Source: Paraphysomonas bandaiensis
Taxonomy: Eukaryota > Chrysophyceae
NCBI GenBank assembly: GCA_965644295.1
Contig: CBFFRP010000146.1
Coordinates: 558,001-622,000, forward strand
Reading direction: 5' to 3'
Length of the DNA: 64,000 nucleotides
The position numbers and the translations under genes are program-made. Positions 1 through 13,526 of the stretch are shown here, one piece after another (positions within the stretch are counted from its first letter, which is position 1; every line of letters begins with the position of its first letter). The notes beneath the pieces are model-generated. The model worked only from the letters and a program-made list of their open reading frames with translations, did no database searches and had not been told where the DNA came from.

Positions 1-11
1 ATTTCGAATAT

Positions 12-3000
12 CTAGCCTCTGTTAGGTGATAGGGAATAATCTGTTAAGCAGGATGAATCTTGTTCAGCGTCAGACGACGACACATACCAGGAACAACTCC
101 CCTCATCATGCCCACATGCTACAACAGATGAAGCTGCCGACATATCGTCAGCAGAGATACCATCACTCCCGATTTCCGGGGTGTAGTCACCAAGCTCAGT
201 TCTCTTACCCTGGAATTTCATATCAGATGGAATATCATTTATCGCAAATATAGGTCCAATAGAAACTTTAGAAGGGCTAGTACCAGATGCCAGACATCGA
301 ATATACGCCATTTCGTCAGGAGTAAAGTGCTCGACATATACTTCCGTGTCACTCTTAGATTCTGAGTTCGCCGGCACCACGGAACGCTCAGACCCTCGGT
401 ACCGCGTCTTTTGTACTCTCCATGCATTTAAAGCGAATTTCGCAACAGTTTTCCACACTAACAATGATTGGTATTTGCACTTTTTCGAAGGTTGGGAAAA
501 ATGATATCCAGAGTGAGAATGCTGAAGTCTGAGCTGCTCCTCTCTAGCTTGAGATTCGAACACCATTTCAGTTAGAGACTTTATTTTATCTTGGGCGGCA
601 CTGAGTTGTTTGACCAGAGACGAAGATATTAAATCATCGGCGCCAGACGTGTCACCAGGCCAACTGCCACAAGACGAGGACTGGTTCCATGAGCACTGCA
701 CAACATATTTAAATATATACAGAAAAAGCTATTAACATGGTACCTGAGAGTGTAATGACTCTATGCTGCTTTGTAGTGAATATGCACTTGACACATGCTG
801 TTCTGTAACAGAAAATTCAGAAGTCGAAGAGCAGTCACCTAGTTGCGACTTTAAATTTTCCTGTGCCTGGGGCTCATAATCAGAGGTATGTGTAGTTTTT
901 GTGGCTTCTTCGGCAAGATTATCTACAATACTCTCCAGCTTTTTGAGCTCCTTATCTTTTCTTGAGATGCTAATCCGTAATTGCGAACACTGTTCTTTTA
1001 AACTACTCCTTTCGTTTGATATTTCTAGCAGCTGAGTTTCTAAAGCTACTACACGAGACATTGCAGCACTGGCTTTTCCCCGCCATTCCTCGATTGCAGA
1101 GCGCAAGGATTCACGAGCACGTGCCCACTCAGTCTCGCGAGACTGGGCCTCCTGAATAACAGTTTGCAGTTGTCCCAATAATGGTCCCACAATATCTTCC
1201 GATGCTTCTTTCGCGGCAACTGAAGCCGACGTGGCAGCGACCTGAAAAGACGAAGATTCATTTGATTTAAGAATAGCTTCTTTCTCAGACAGCAACGTGG
1301 AGTATTTCTCTTCCCAGGAAACACACTGTGAACATTCACCACTCCAGACATCACTAGTTATGGTGGAAACATCTTTCGAGTCGCACTTGACAATTTCACT
1401 GCGTACAGAAATTGCAGATTTAAGGGAATCTGCTTCTTCGGACAGAGAAGAAAATTGCTGGAGCACTTTGGAGTATTTCATCTCCATCCTACTAAGTGCT
1501 TTAATGGAGTCTGTTAATTCCTTTTCAGAATCAGTCAAAGAAACTGTGAGTTTATCTCTTTCTACACGAAGGTTAGAAAGCTCCTTCTGTTGTTTCTCAA
1601 ACTGCTGAGTTACTTGCTGCAATTGCTCACTTAAATCACGAATCTCAGTAGTATGTTTCTCCATGTTAGCATTTAGTGAGTCTTCCGCTGACACCGATAG
1701 ACTTTGGTAATGATCACGTTCAATTTTTAATTCTTCAAACTGTAGATCATACCTCTCTTTACAAGTTTTCAATAGGTGCTCTGCTTCAACAACAGCATTT
1801 TGCAATTCAAAGCATTGCGATTTCGCTTCAAGCATCTTTTTGTTTGTTTGATCATTGGTTTTCTCGATATTAGATAAAGCATCGCTTAGTGCAGTATTCT
1901 CTGCGCGCAGTTCAAGAATCTTTGCATGACTTTCTTCCTCACATTTTCTAAATTTATCTTCCATTTCACAGATCTCGTTGCGGAGGGAAATTCTCTGCGT
2001 GTCATACTCTTGGAGTTGGCGTCTATAATGAGATATATTTTGACTATAAGCGTTCTCATTTCCTGTCGCCTCATTTCGAATATTACTGATTTGAAGGTTT
2101 AAATCAAGAACTCTACGCTCATAACTCTCTACACAGGCATCATATCTCTCTTCGGAATGAGCCACCTCCTTTTTCAACCTCTCACATTCAGATTTCAATT
2201 CATTAAACTGCGTTTCAACATTATGCTGGACTGAACTCATGGATGTTTTTTGTTCAGCTAGTAGCTGACGTAATCTGTCGATATCAGTCTGAAGCGAAGC
2301 GACTTCACTCTTGTGATTTTCATTTATTCGTGCCATCGTTTCTTCATGTCGCGCAACTGAAGCGCTAAGGTCACTATTCGCCGATTGCAGCTTCAACATA
2401 TCTGCTTGGTATGATTCTGAAAGCTGCTTCAACTTTAGCTCAGACTGTTCTTCCGATTCGGATAATTGTTCCGTAAGACCATTACACTTGAGCTGGAGCT
2501 CATGAAGCATTCTTGTCATCTTAATCAGCTCTTCTTGTTTCGTTGTCAGTTGCAAGTGACTGTCTTCTACAACCCTTTGTAGATTCGCTAAAGCTGAATC
2601 ACTATCTCCCAATTCTGACTGCAGATGAGTAGGAGAGAAATTCATGACTGGATCATCAGAGCCAACATCCTTCTCCACGGAGCCGCACTTCAGATGAGAT
2701 ATAAGTGAGTGCATACTGTGAATCTGTTCTAACTCTTTGCCGTATTTCACGTGCCAGTCTGAAGAGTGCGACTGGTCGCTTTCAGAAATCAATGGTGGGG
2801 AAGGCGTAAATGCTTTTGAGCAAGGTGAAGGGGCTACAGTATGTGTCGACTCAATGCCCTCTTCATCATCAGTGTGCACAGTAGCTACACTGCGCAATAT
2901 ACCTTTTATTTTATCTTCGTACATTCGAGCAGTGCGAGCTTTTTCGTCCTGCCACAGCACCGCAAACTTCTTTTCTGATTCCTCAGCTACCTTCATCAGT

Positions 3001-6000
3001 TCGACTTTGTGCATTTGTGTAACGTCGGCATATTCACATTTCATCCTCTCAAACTCAGCACGAGTAGCAATTAAATCCGCTTTCAAGGTTGTATTATCTT
3101 GATCGAGTAAGTTCCTTCGATAAGACTCCGTGCTAACCTCCTGCTGCGCCTTTTCCAACGCAGCACGTGCTTGAAACAGTTCCGAATTTAGCACAGTACA
3201 ATTTTTACATGGTGAGCTTTCCATTGATTCGAGCTTGAGCCTACAGTCCAAAACTTACAAGCGAAATGGATATATATCACTGTATACCTATCAGCTTCTG
3301 TGAATATATCTTTTTGAAGCGACTTCTCCGGCACGACACAAACAATTTCCGATAGAGTTTTACAGTCCTCGCGCAGCGCGGCCAGCTCGTGGAATGTACG
3401 GTCCTTAATGGTGGTCAAACAGCCTCGAAGACGTTTGATGAGTACATCCTTATCGTGCATAGCCTGAGTCAACGCACCAATTTTCGCGTTACTGGCATCG
3501 CATTCTGCCTGCACATAAATTTTACTATTTAAGAACCTGACGGCAGATTTATAATACCTGAAGTAATCCTACGGACCGTTCAACCGAATGAGCAATATTT
3601 TTGTAGTGTTGGGTATCGTTCTGGACGAGACTAACTTGAGTTTCAGCCGATTTGGCCCTAGATTCGGCTTCAACAACAGCCTCTTTTAATGCCATCAACT
3701 CCTTCTCTTTTAAATCAGTGTACCTTTGTAGTGAGGACAGAGATTCACGATCCGATTCCCATCGGGATGTTTCAGCGTTTAATTTATTCTGAAGAGCATC
3801 TCTCTCTTGTTTACATACAGCCAGCTCACTCTCTTTCTCACGTAATTCATCCGATATTAGACTTTTATCAGCTTTGTATTGTTTAATCTCAGCGCTCATA
3901 GAATCACATCTAGCTTGCAGCCGTTCGATTTCTTCTTCGGCTTCACAGCAACGTTTATCGACGTCCTGCTTTAGTTTAGACATAGTAGTTTCCGATGATG
4001 ACAGTGCAGCTAGAAGCTCCGATTCTCTCTTCTCAGCTCTCGTTCTCATACGTGCGAGTTGGTCCGTTGAGTGTTGTGTAGAATTAGAGAACTCCTCCTT
4101 GACTACCACCAAATGTCTCTTAAGTTCAGCCACCTCACTTTCTCTGCTGACTACCGTACGCTGACTCTCCATCAGTTCTGCTCGTAAAGTAGTTAAGAGC
4201 TGCTCTGTACTCTCCGTCGTGGATTTCATGTTTTGAAGTGACCGCTGCGCACCTTCGATTTCTTCTTTAAGACGAATCTCTCTCGACTGTGCCTTTCCTA
4301 AATCATCCTTAACTTCTTTTAATTCCTGCGATTGTCGCTCCAACAACACAGACCGTCCATCAATCTCTTCCTCTAGGCGTCTCACCGCGGACAAAGCGTC
4401 AGTCTCTCTATCCTCTGCTCGAGACAACTTGTTACGGAGCGAAGTAATAGTATCTGCATCATGCTTCTGTTGGGACATTGCCCGAGTAAGCTTATCTTTG
4501 AGGTCATTACATTCACTTCGGATCTGATGATTCTCTTCTTCCTTTTCCAATAGTCGTTCCATATGCTGTCTCTGCTGCCCGCTGATGGCCTCCTTAAGGC
4601 GCATTTTTTCGCTATCAATGGTTTGTCTCTCCGAACCAGCCAAGTCCTTTAGTACCTCCACCTCGGCAACTGCAAGATCGCGCTCTCTCTCCAACAGTCC
4701 ACGGTCAGCTTTCATTTTTCGTACTAGTTCATCCATTTCCCTCCGCATTCTATCCTGCTCACACTGCAACTGCTCCACCTCCCTAGATACGGCCTCCTCC
4801 TCTCTCTCTGCAGTCAACTTTGCGTCTTCCAGCGCCTTCTCTGCCCAACGAACTCTATCTTCAAGAGCGGTCCGCCGAGAAGCATGTTCCTCCTCCAGTT
4901 TCTGTCGACTGCGCCGGGCTTCTTCCAGCTCCGCATGACACCTAGAAAGCTCTTCCCTAGATGCCTGTAGCACATCATCAAGTTCCATTCGGCACCGCTC
5001 TGCTTCTTCTTCTGCTGTCTGTGCACGAGCTACCCACGCATCTCGATCTCCACGCTCCGCCCCCAGCTCCATACCCATACCCTCCACACGAGATGTCAGG
5101 CTCGATACTTGGGCATTCAGCTTTGCCACACGTTCCTGTTCCCTTCGTTCACTAGACCTGAGCTCTGCTAGCTCACGCTGAGCAGCGATGTGCATTTCTT
5201 CAGCCCTCCCTAGTCGTAAACAGGTTTCAGATAGTTCTCGTAAAAGTAGACTTGTTTTAGAATTCGCCGCATCCATATCTTGACGAGAGTACAAGGGAAT
5301 CTGCTTCGCAGTCTCTCCAAGAGCACGTTCAGTCTTGCCCTCTAGAGACACTAAGCCAGATCCAATATTAGCCCCAAGACTATGCAGTAGATGAGATAAC
5401 TCTTCAAACCTCACCGGAAACAAACTACGAATAGTATCTGCGTGCAACACACTTAGGTCATCTAGCCCAGTAAGAGCAGACATGTTTGACTCTCGGTGAT
5501 CCTGTGGAGATTTCATACGCTCTGCATCAGGCGAGCTCATCGTATACGTCGGCGTTGTCTTTACCATTCCATGAGTGTCTGAAGACGGGGATGTAACAGC
5601 GGTGGAAGATTGCATGCTATTTCTCCTCGTGCGCTTGTCATCCACATCATCCCCCATAGAAATTACTTTAAACCCGACCTTTCTAATATCATCAACTCTC
5701 TTCTTCAATAAGTCAAATACGTAATCAAAAGGGGCCAAGTAAACATCGTTTCCATCAACAGAATTGATAACATCACCAATTGTAATCTCCCGCAGTAGTA
5801 TGGCCTTAGTAGCTTGCTTATACTCACTCGAGAAATGAAACCCCTTCACTCTGCAGCCCAGTCTGCGTTCCGGATTGTGAGATATAAGCACAGGTTCCAA
5901 AATTAACCCCATTGGACCAACAGGAAATTGTATGTTATATTTGTGAGCATCAATCCTCTCCACTACTGGTAAATTCGAATCATATTTTAAACTCTTTGTG

Positions 6001-6167
6001 GGTGTCTCAACTGAACGCTTCTTCTTAGTAGACATTGTTTTAATGATGTCTTTGCTACTGCTGCGTCGATTGCGCCGATCTGATGAATTCAAATCAGTAG
6101 GTGTGAGTGTTTTGAGTGCACTCTCTCGGTGTAATTTACGCGGAGTGATGGGGGCATCCGCCATCAT
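12..6167 (-). CDS. PDZ-like and long coiled-coil protein, about 2003 aa, four exons
   Basis: Exons read 6167-3558, 3508-3288, 3240-744 and 695-12; the introns (47-49 nt) all start GT and end AG, and the phases join without a stop (2003 aa). Residues about 1-80 are basic and Ser/Thr rich. Residues about 85-175 look like a PDZ domain (GPMGLILEP carboxylate-loop-like segment, then LLREITIGDVINSVDG). From about residue 250 to the end most of the protein is heptad-rich, charged coiled coil with Glu, Lys, Arg, Gln and Leu dominating. The C-terminal 150 residues are Ser/Asp rich and not helical in character. Coiled-coil proteins of this kind usually act as cytoskeletal, centrosomal or Golgi scaffolds, but I do not recognise an orthologue. 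The start was taken at the first of two adjacent Met codons; an upstream exon is not excluded. Confidence 0.85.
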
Positions 6168-6516
6168 ATTCTCTGTCGTATAATAATAAAAAACACTATG
6201 AAATCAATAGACAAGAAACTTAAAATAACTCGTTCAACTTGTTCTCTCACTGGGATATGAGGGAAGTACTGGACATAGCAGGTATTCTACGCTATAGGCA
6301 CTCAATATCCACATGAATTATACTTATAATTTCAAGTCGACATGTATGTCTATGTATACACATATACATGTACACTTCGTACATGCTACTCGTATGATAT
6401 ATTCAAAAAACCAAAGAGATCTATGAGGAGGAAATCGCGATTTCTATGAACTTCCACTTCATGAAATTTGAATTTTAGGAAATAAAAAACACTTCCATCA
6501 CTTTCTTCATTCTCTC
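6168..6516. other. Intergenic, no gene seen
   Basis: AT-rich 5' flank of the large coiled-coil gene, ending where the 2.46-kb direct repeat begins. Just before the repeat sits a CATTCTC, the same heptamer found in the terminal repeat of the Tigger-like element further on; it may be chance. Confidence 0.5.
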
Positions 6517-8980
6517 TACATCACATCAAACCAACGGTCACTTCTATGTTCTTGTGACGGTATTCCATATCAAAATAGATATTGTATTCCAGGAGTATTC
6601 TTATGTATGTAGATTTATTGGCTGGTGGCATGATCTTATAGCTTGCACTGTATCTTAACGGACAAAGCATCCCGTCCTCTATCCACCTCACTATCACTAT
6701 ACTATAGCCATTGTTATTTTGACAATGCTCAACCACAGTGACACATTAGAAGTTCTTTGAACGATCGGCCAGTCATTGTTGTCGGTAGCTGTAAATATGT
6801 GGAGGAAGGACTGTACACGGCTACTAACATGTACTAGAAAGATTTCGTCTTCAATAGTAAATATATTACCCATGGCTTTATAACTGTTCCTATTTTACTT
6901 TTGGATGTGTCAAATTAGCAACAGTAAACCATATGGAGGCATACATTACGATTCATTGTGATACTTACAATTATTTAACTGCATTTGACACAGAAGAGCT
7001 GTCGCTGATAACCGCACAAAACACCTAATGACGCTGCCATTTTACAGTGTATTTTCTGGTTCAATTTCAGAGATGTAGTTTTATAAAACGGAAGCGGTAT
7101 TACTTACACATGACTATGAGCTGCTCAGGGGGGGGTTACCAGGGATAGGGAAAAGTATATTGCAATACTATTGTTAGATAGGCCTACAACACTATTGCAA
7201 TATATTGGCATATATTAGTATGAATTATCAGTAAGTAAACATATCCGTAGTTTTCAGTACTTGTCATTATCAGGTCTACGGTCACTACTCTTAACTGATT
7301 AAAAGTTTCCTCATACTCATCCTCTGAGCCATCATCGGTGACATAATCATCACCAAATTCATCCAATATTAATTGAAATATGCTCGCATCCGGCCACAAC
7401 TGTCGGGTAGCTTTCAGAAACAACAGCATATTAAGTGTATATTGTGCAACACTCATATAATCAGTTTTGATGCGCTGAACAGGCGTTCACATGTATTGGA
7501 AGTACATACTACCTGACTCGTGCACCTGCACTTAGATATTTCATCTTTCCGTTTCTTCAATTTTTGATCTGATTGAAGAATGTTCTCCACTTAGCTATCC
7601 AACTTCAGCTTCATCATCCTCTGTATTGTTGCAATAATCACTGTCTGATCTGAGATTTATATACATGGACTTATATTTTTTACCCTACTGTTAAGAATAT
7701 TTCTGTATATGATATTGATATATTGTGAGCTACTTTACAATATGATTGATAGAATATTTGACCAGTCCACCAATCAATATATTTTACAATATATTGCAAT
7801 ATATTGTTCCCTATCCCTGGGGCTTACAATTTAGAGCGACGTGAAATACATGACCATTCCAAACATAAAAGAAAACTTACAGATAAGTGCAATTCTTTCT
7901 AGATAATAAATAGAAAACTACTACATTACATTACATCATGCATAGTATTCTCAATACTCGTTTCAACAACATCTGAAATGTCATTAAATGTCGCTCTTAC
8001 AATGGCATTGCTACAAAAAATATAACTGAGAATTGAAGATTCGCTGTTACTTGAATCGAGTTATGAGCACTGCAATTTGATATAAAATTTACACAGCTGC
8101 AATCTACAACTAAGCGTACTATCTACCATTCCATATTAAAGATCAAATTACAATTACACACCACTTGAGATTAAATTATAACAGGAAAAAAGCACGATGA
8201 TATGTCTGGCGTCTCTCATTACCTATTCAATGGACCACATCACATGATGTCTTCGTCTGTCAGTTTCTGAAGCACTATAATGACCCTTTTTCTCAAGATA
8301 TGTCACATAGTGGATATAGTCTTTCCACTCTTTCCTAGATGATAGTGTATTGTGATTCCACCGAGGGGACAACTGAAGGATTCCAGAATTTGGCTAACTC
8401 TGTTGAGCATGCAGACAATGTACACAAAAGCTACATCATTGACACCGTCATATTACCCTTCTGAAGCCTAGTGATCAGCATATCCTCTACTGCCTTTAAC
8501 GTTCTTCTTGTATTTACTTCACTCGTTTTTCAAGAATGAGTTCTTCTCTCGTGTCCGCAGCCTGTTACCATTCGCAACGACAAAAGATATTTTCATCTAG
8601 TACGCTTTCAATAGATGTTGCCAGTGCAAGCACTGAAATTTTTTTAAGCATTAAAGGTCTTATGCTGCTTCTCTGCGGCCATCCCTTCAGTAGAAGCTAC
8701 AGCATCAGTAATTAGATCTATGACCTTTGACCGCAACAGAGCCGTCGCAGTTATCAAAAAGGTAGAATATCGAACAGCTTGAACTGTTTGTTCAAACCAC
8801 TTCAACAGACTGATGTCCCAGGTTCATCAGACCCATCAGCACAGTCAATATAAATCGGGATTGCTTCCGTGTATTTACCACGTTGACTTTGCTTTATTCC
8901 TTTGGATTGTAAAGTAGAAGCTCCATCTTTAGAATGTAGGGTGCTAACCAACTCAGCATCTGTTTAGATGATAGGAGCAT
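6517..8980. repeat. Long direct repeat, copy 1 (2464 bp)
   Basis: Begins at TACATCACATC and ends at GATAGGAGCAT. It recurs at 10737-13202. In the stretches I compared the copies are identical except for one homopolymer: the G run at 7127-7135 has 8 Gs here and 10 in the other copy. It contains a hAT-like element (7140-7819) and otherwise no intact reading frame. Near-identity points to a recent duplication or an assembly duplicate. Confidence 0.95.
7140..7819. mobile_element. Non-autonomous hAT-like element, copy 1
   Basis: Terminal inverted repeats CAGGGATAGGGAA at 7140 and its complement ending at 7819 enclose 680 bp. The 8 bases on each side (GGGGTTAC at 7132-7139, GGGCTTAC at 7820-7827) match at 7 of 8 positions, as expected for a hAT target-site duplication. 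On the minus strand 7456-7184 encodes 90 residues containing NMLLFLKATRQLWPD, which resembles the end of the hAT C-terminal dimerisation domain. No complete transposase remains, so it must have been mobilised in trans. Confidence 0.8.
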
Positions 8981-9090
8981 TCTCGATATATCGCGGTATG
9001 TATATCGCGATACCCTTTTATATCGCGGATTTTGGTCCAGGACACTCATCACACATAATTATAATGGAAAACTGAGGTCATTTTCTGTTA

Positions 9091-9212
9091 CAAGGGTAAG
9101 CATTTTTTGGTAAGCATTCCTTACCAAAAAACGCCGAAAATCAATTTCTGTTTGCCCTGGTAAGCATTTTCGGGGTAAGTTTTTGAAAATGCTTACCAAA
9201 ATGCTTACCCTG
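9091..9212. mobile_element. Small nested inverted-repeat element (MITE-like)
   Basis: About 120 bp with ends CAAGGGTAAGCATTTT and the complement of CAGGGTAAGCATTTT, with a second internal pair of the same GGTAAGCAT motif. It has no coding capacity and would fold into a long hairpin. The target-site duplication is not clear. Confidence 0.55.
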
Positions 9213-10077
9213 GAGAGAGAGTGGGGGGGTAAAATTTGGAATCCTTACCTGAGGATGAAATGTAATGATGCGCAAGAGTCTTTTTCTCTCATCGAAGGAC
9301 GTCTGCTCATAAGAAGGATATATGTCTCATGATTTTCAATGTCGCGTGCTGCAAGAACTTCGAATACCTGTTATTGAGAAATTTCTTCGTTACATACCCT
9401 CAATAACAGGAGGCTCATGAGACCATTCTGGAGTCATTCCCTGAGAATGCATGGAGTTCACAAATAGCAACACTTGGACACCTGATTGAAACTTGGGCAA
9501 AAGCCGAAAAAGGCGGAGATATGTTTGGCACTTACTGAAGAGTACACTAAGGAAAATGCACTGGGGGATATTTACCTCAAACGAATGCGTAATATGACTT
9601 TGGAGTGAACATCGAAGTGCAGGTAATTGAAAGCTGAATTGAAGCATTGAGTATAAGTTTACCTTCTGTTGTTAAGTTAATACTTCTCGTATAATGTCAA
9701 ACTTTGATACAGAGGATGAGTATGAGAAAACTTTTAATTATTTAAGCAGTAGGGTTTCATTATCAAGTGACATTATAAGACAAGTACTAATAATTCAATT
9801 TACGGAAACCTTAATGCGTGTAAGAACCAGCTATCAGGTTATTTTATGCTATATGAGCTCTCTATTGTATATGCTTAAGTTTGTACATACCATCTGTACA
9901 ACATAGGTTGAATATTGCTATGTTCTATATTGTTATTCATAATTTTCACTCTATCGTGTTCATTACTAACACTCTAATAATCACAACATTGTTTTACTAT
10001 TATAAAGATCAATTCTTTATTATAATGAGACATAATGAAGAACAAATAAGAGCAGTATCACTGCACTTCAGCAGTCA

Positions 10078-10356
10078 ATGTCTTTAGAGGACGAAGGCGA
10101 TGACGATGACGAGGATGATTGTATTAACACCAATGGAAATGATAGTGCTATTACTGCTGTGCAAGCCGACAATGCTGTTTTAATGTTACTCGATTATGCT
10201 ACCCAGGAGGGGCATTCAACAGCGCATATTGAGCTCCTCAGAAAAGTGCAGAATAATATTCATACAGAAAGGCACAAGAATCATTCTAAGGTACAAACTT
10301 CTCTGCATCAGTTTTTTTCAGCACGTACTAAAGGTTCTGAAGTCCATGAAATTTAA
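10078..10356 (+). pseudogene. Remnant of a Tigger/pogo transposase C-terminus
   Basis: 92 residues with an acidic run (EDEGDDDDEDD), then AVLMLLDYATQEG and LLRKVQNNIHTERHKN...QTSLHQFF. Tigger and pogo transposases typically end with an acidic stretch, a short helical segment and a TDFF/TDYF-like tail. No catalytic aspartates are seen upstream in frame, so this is only a fragment. Confidence 0.55.
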
Positions 10357-10736
10357 TAATTTTATCTTATTGTTAGCTAGGAATGTAGTAAGTGTGTTAA
10401 GAAATTGAATACCATAAATTCCATAAATAATGATATATTAGTAACTTATTTCACAAATTCTTTGCATGTGCCATTCAGTAATAGGAGTACTATGCTATAC
10501 AGACACGACATTGTGGATATATTGCACAGTCTTAAGCTCCTTAAACTTGTTCTCTATGACTTTGCGGAATACAGTGCTGTATTTTACTATTAAATATATC
10601 TATTCATACCTGTACTAGGAATTCCTACTGTATACCGGTATATATTATATAGGGAAACAAATTGTATATCGCGATATTGCGATATATCGCGATTTCCTCT
10701 CCAGGACACTTTCCGCGATATATCGAGAATGCGCTG

Positions 10737-13202
10737 TACATCACATCAAACCAACGGTCACTTCTATGTTCTTGTGACGGTATTCCATATCAAAATAGAT
10801 ATTGTATTCCAGGAGTATTCTTATGTATGTAGATTTATTGGCTGGTGGCATGATCTTATAGCTTGCACTGTATCTTAACGGACAAAGCATCCCGTCCTCT
10901 ATCCACCTCACTATCACTATACTATAGCCATTGTTATTTTGACAATGCTCAACCACAGTGACACATTAGAAGTTCTTTGAACGATCGGCCAGTCATTGTT
11001 GTCGGTAGCTGTAAATATGTGGAGGAAGGACTGTACACGGCTACTAACATGTACTAGAAAGATTTCGTCTTCAATAGTAAATATATTACCCATGGCTTTA
11101 TAACTGTTCCTATTTTACTTTTGGATGTGTCAAATTAGCAACAGTAAACCATATGGAGGCATACATTACGATTCATTGTGATACTTACAATTATTTAACT
11201 GCATTTGACACAGAAGAGCTGTCGCTGATAACCGCACAAAACACCTAATGACGCTGCCATTTTACAGTGTATTTTCTGGTTCAATTTCAGAGATGTAGTT
11301 TTATAAAACGGAAGCGGTATTACTTACACATGACTATGAGCTGCTCAGGGGGGGGGGTTACCAGGGATAGGGAAAAGTATATTGCAATACTATTGTTAGA
11401 TAGGCCTACAACACTATTGCAATATATTGGCATATATTAGTATGAATTATCAGTAAGTAAACATATCCGTAGTTTTCAGTACTTGTCATTATCAGGTCTA
11501 CGGTCACTACTCTTAACTGATTAAAAGTTTCCTCATACTCATCCTCTGAGCCATCATCGGTGACATAATCATCACCAAATTCATCCAATATTAATTGAAA
11601 TATGCTCGCATCCGGCCACAACTGTCGGGTAGCTTTCAGAAACAACAGCATATTAAGTGTATATTGTGCAACACTCATATAATCAGTTTTGATGCGCTGA
11701 ACAGGCGTTCACATGTATTGGAAGTACATACTACCTGACTCGTGCACCTGCACTTAGATATTTCATCTTTCCGTTTCTTCAATTTTTGATCTGATTGAAG
11801 AATGTTCTCCACTTAGCTATCCAACTTCAGCTTCATCATCCTCTGTATTGTTGCAATAATCACTGTCTGATCTGAGATTTATATACATGGACTTATATTT
11901 TTTACCCTACTGTTAAGAATATTTCTGTATATGATATTGATATATTGTGAGCTACTTTACAATATGATTGATAGAATATTTGACCAGTCCACCAATCAAT
12001 ATATTTTACAATATATTGCAATATATTGTTCCCTATCCCTGGGGCTTACAATTTAGAGCGACGTGAAATACATGACCATTCCAAACATAAAAGAAAACTT
12101 ACAGATAAGTGCAATTCTTTCTAGATAATAAATAGAAAACTACTACATTACATTACATCATGCATAGTATTCTCAATACTCGTTTCAACAACATCTGAAA
12201 TGTCATTAAATGTCGCTCTTACAATGGCATTGCTACAAAAAATATAACTGAGAATTGAAGATTCGCTGTTACTTGAATCGAGTTATGAGCACTGCAATTT
12301 GATATAAAATTTACACAGCTGCAATCTACAACTAAGCGTACTATCTACCATTCCATATTAAAGATCAAATTACAATTACACACCACTTGAGATTAAATTA
12401 TAACAGGAAAAAAGCACGATGATATGTCTGGCGTCTCTCATTACCTATTCAATGGACCACATCACATGATGTCTTCGTCTGTCAGTTTCTGAAGCACTAT
12501 AATGACCCTTTTTCTCAAGATATGTCACATAGTGGATATAGTCTTTCCACTCTTTCCTAGATGATAGTGTATTGTGATTCCACCGAGGGGACAACTGAAG
12601 GATTCCAGAATTTGGCTAACTCTGTTGAGCATGCAGACAATGTACACAAAAGCTACATCATTGACACCGTCATATTACCCTTCTGAAGCCTAGTGATCAG
12701 CATATCCTCTACTGCCTTTAACGTTCTTCTTGTATTTACTTCACTCGTTTTTCAAGAATGAGTTCTTCTCTCGTGTCCGCAGCCTGTTACCATTCGCAAC
12801 GACAAAAGATATTTTCATCTAGTACGCTTTCAATAGATGTTGCCAGTGCAAGCACTGAAATTTTTTTAAGCATTAAAGGTCTTATGCTGCTTCTCTGCGG
12901 CCATCCCTTCAGTAGAAGCTACAGCATCAGTAATTAGATCTATGACCTTTGACCGCAACAGAGCCGTCGCAGTTATCAAAAAGGTAGAATATCGAACAGC
13001 TTGAACTGTTTGTTCAAACCACTTCAACAGACTGATGTCCCAGGTTCATCAGACCCATCAGCACAGTCAATATAAATCGGGATTGCTTCCGTGTATTTAC
13101 CACGTTGACTTTGCTTTATTCCTTTGGATTGTAAAGTAGAAGCTCCATCTTTAGAATGTAGGGTGCTAACCAACTCAGCATCTGTTTAGATGATAGGAGC
13201 AT
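10737..13202. repeat. Long direct repeat, copy 2 (2466 bp)
   Basis: Second copy of 6517-8980, offset 4220 bp before the G run and 4222 bp after it. It ends at GATAGGAGCAT and is followed by unique sequence leading to the Eaf6 gene. The final GCAT is shared with the left end of the Tigger-like element next to copy 1, which suggests microhomology at the duplication junction. Confidence 0.95.
11362..12041. mobile_element. Non-autonomous hAT-like element, copy 2
   Basis: The same 680-bp element as at 7140-7819, carried inside the second long direct repeat, with the same terminal repeats, flanking octamers and minus-strand hAT C-terminal remnant (11678-11406). It was duplicated with the host repeat rather than inserted independently. 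Confidence 0.8.
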
Positions 13203-13526
13203 GCCATGTATGTTCACTGCACGACAGATGAGCCGAGACCGTGCCACAGTATTCCAAGCTGAATAATATACAGTGTATATTCCAAGATGTTGTATACCAG
13301 TATACAGCAGTAGGCTGGAAATTCATGATATTCATACTACTAAACACCACGAAATCGTAAAATATGGAACATTTTGTATAAAATACTCCATAATACGCAT
13401 AAAATATCCCACTTTACAGAGTGCATTACCATAACATGGAGTTAACATCATTAACATAAGCAGGCAGCTCTATGAGTTGAGACCGTGTATAATTAAATAT
13501 ATTTACTCTTTGTTCTTGACACGATT

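Larger units (their letters stand above)
8974..10736. mobile_element. Tigger/pogo-like TIR element, decayed
   Basis: The ends are inverted repeats: GGAGCATTCTCGATATATCG at the left, and a right end whose complement reads CAGCGCATTCTCGATATATC. The right end abuts a TA and the left end follows a TA, the target site of Tc1/mariner-pogo elements. At 10078-10356 (+) is a 92-residue frame starting with an acidic patch and ending LLRKVQNNIHTERH...SLHQFF, like the C-terminus of Tigger/pogo transposases. The catalytic DDE domain is not recognisable. It lies exactly between the two 2.46-kb direct repeats and carries a nested small inverted-repeat element. Confidence 0.75.
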
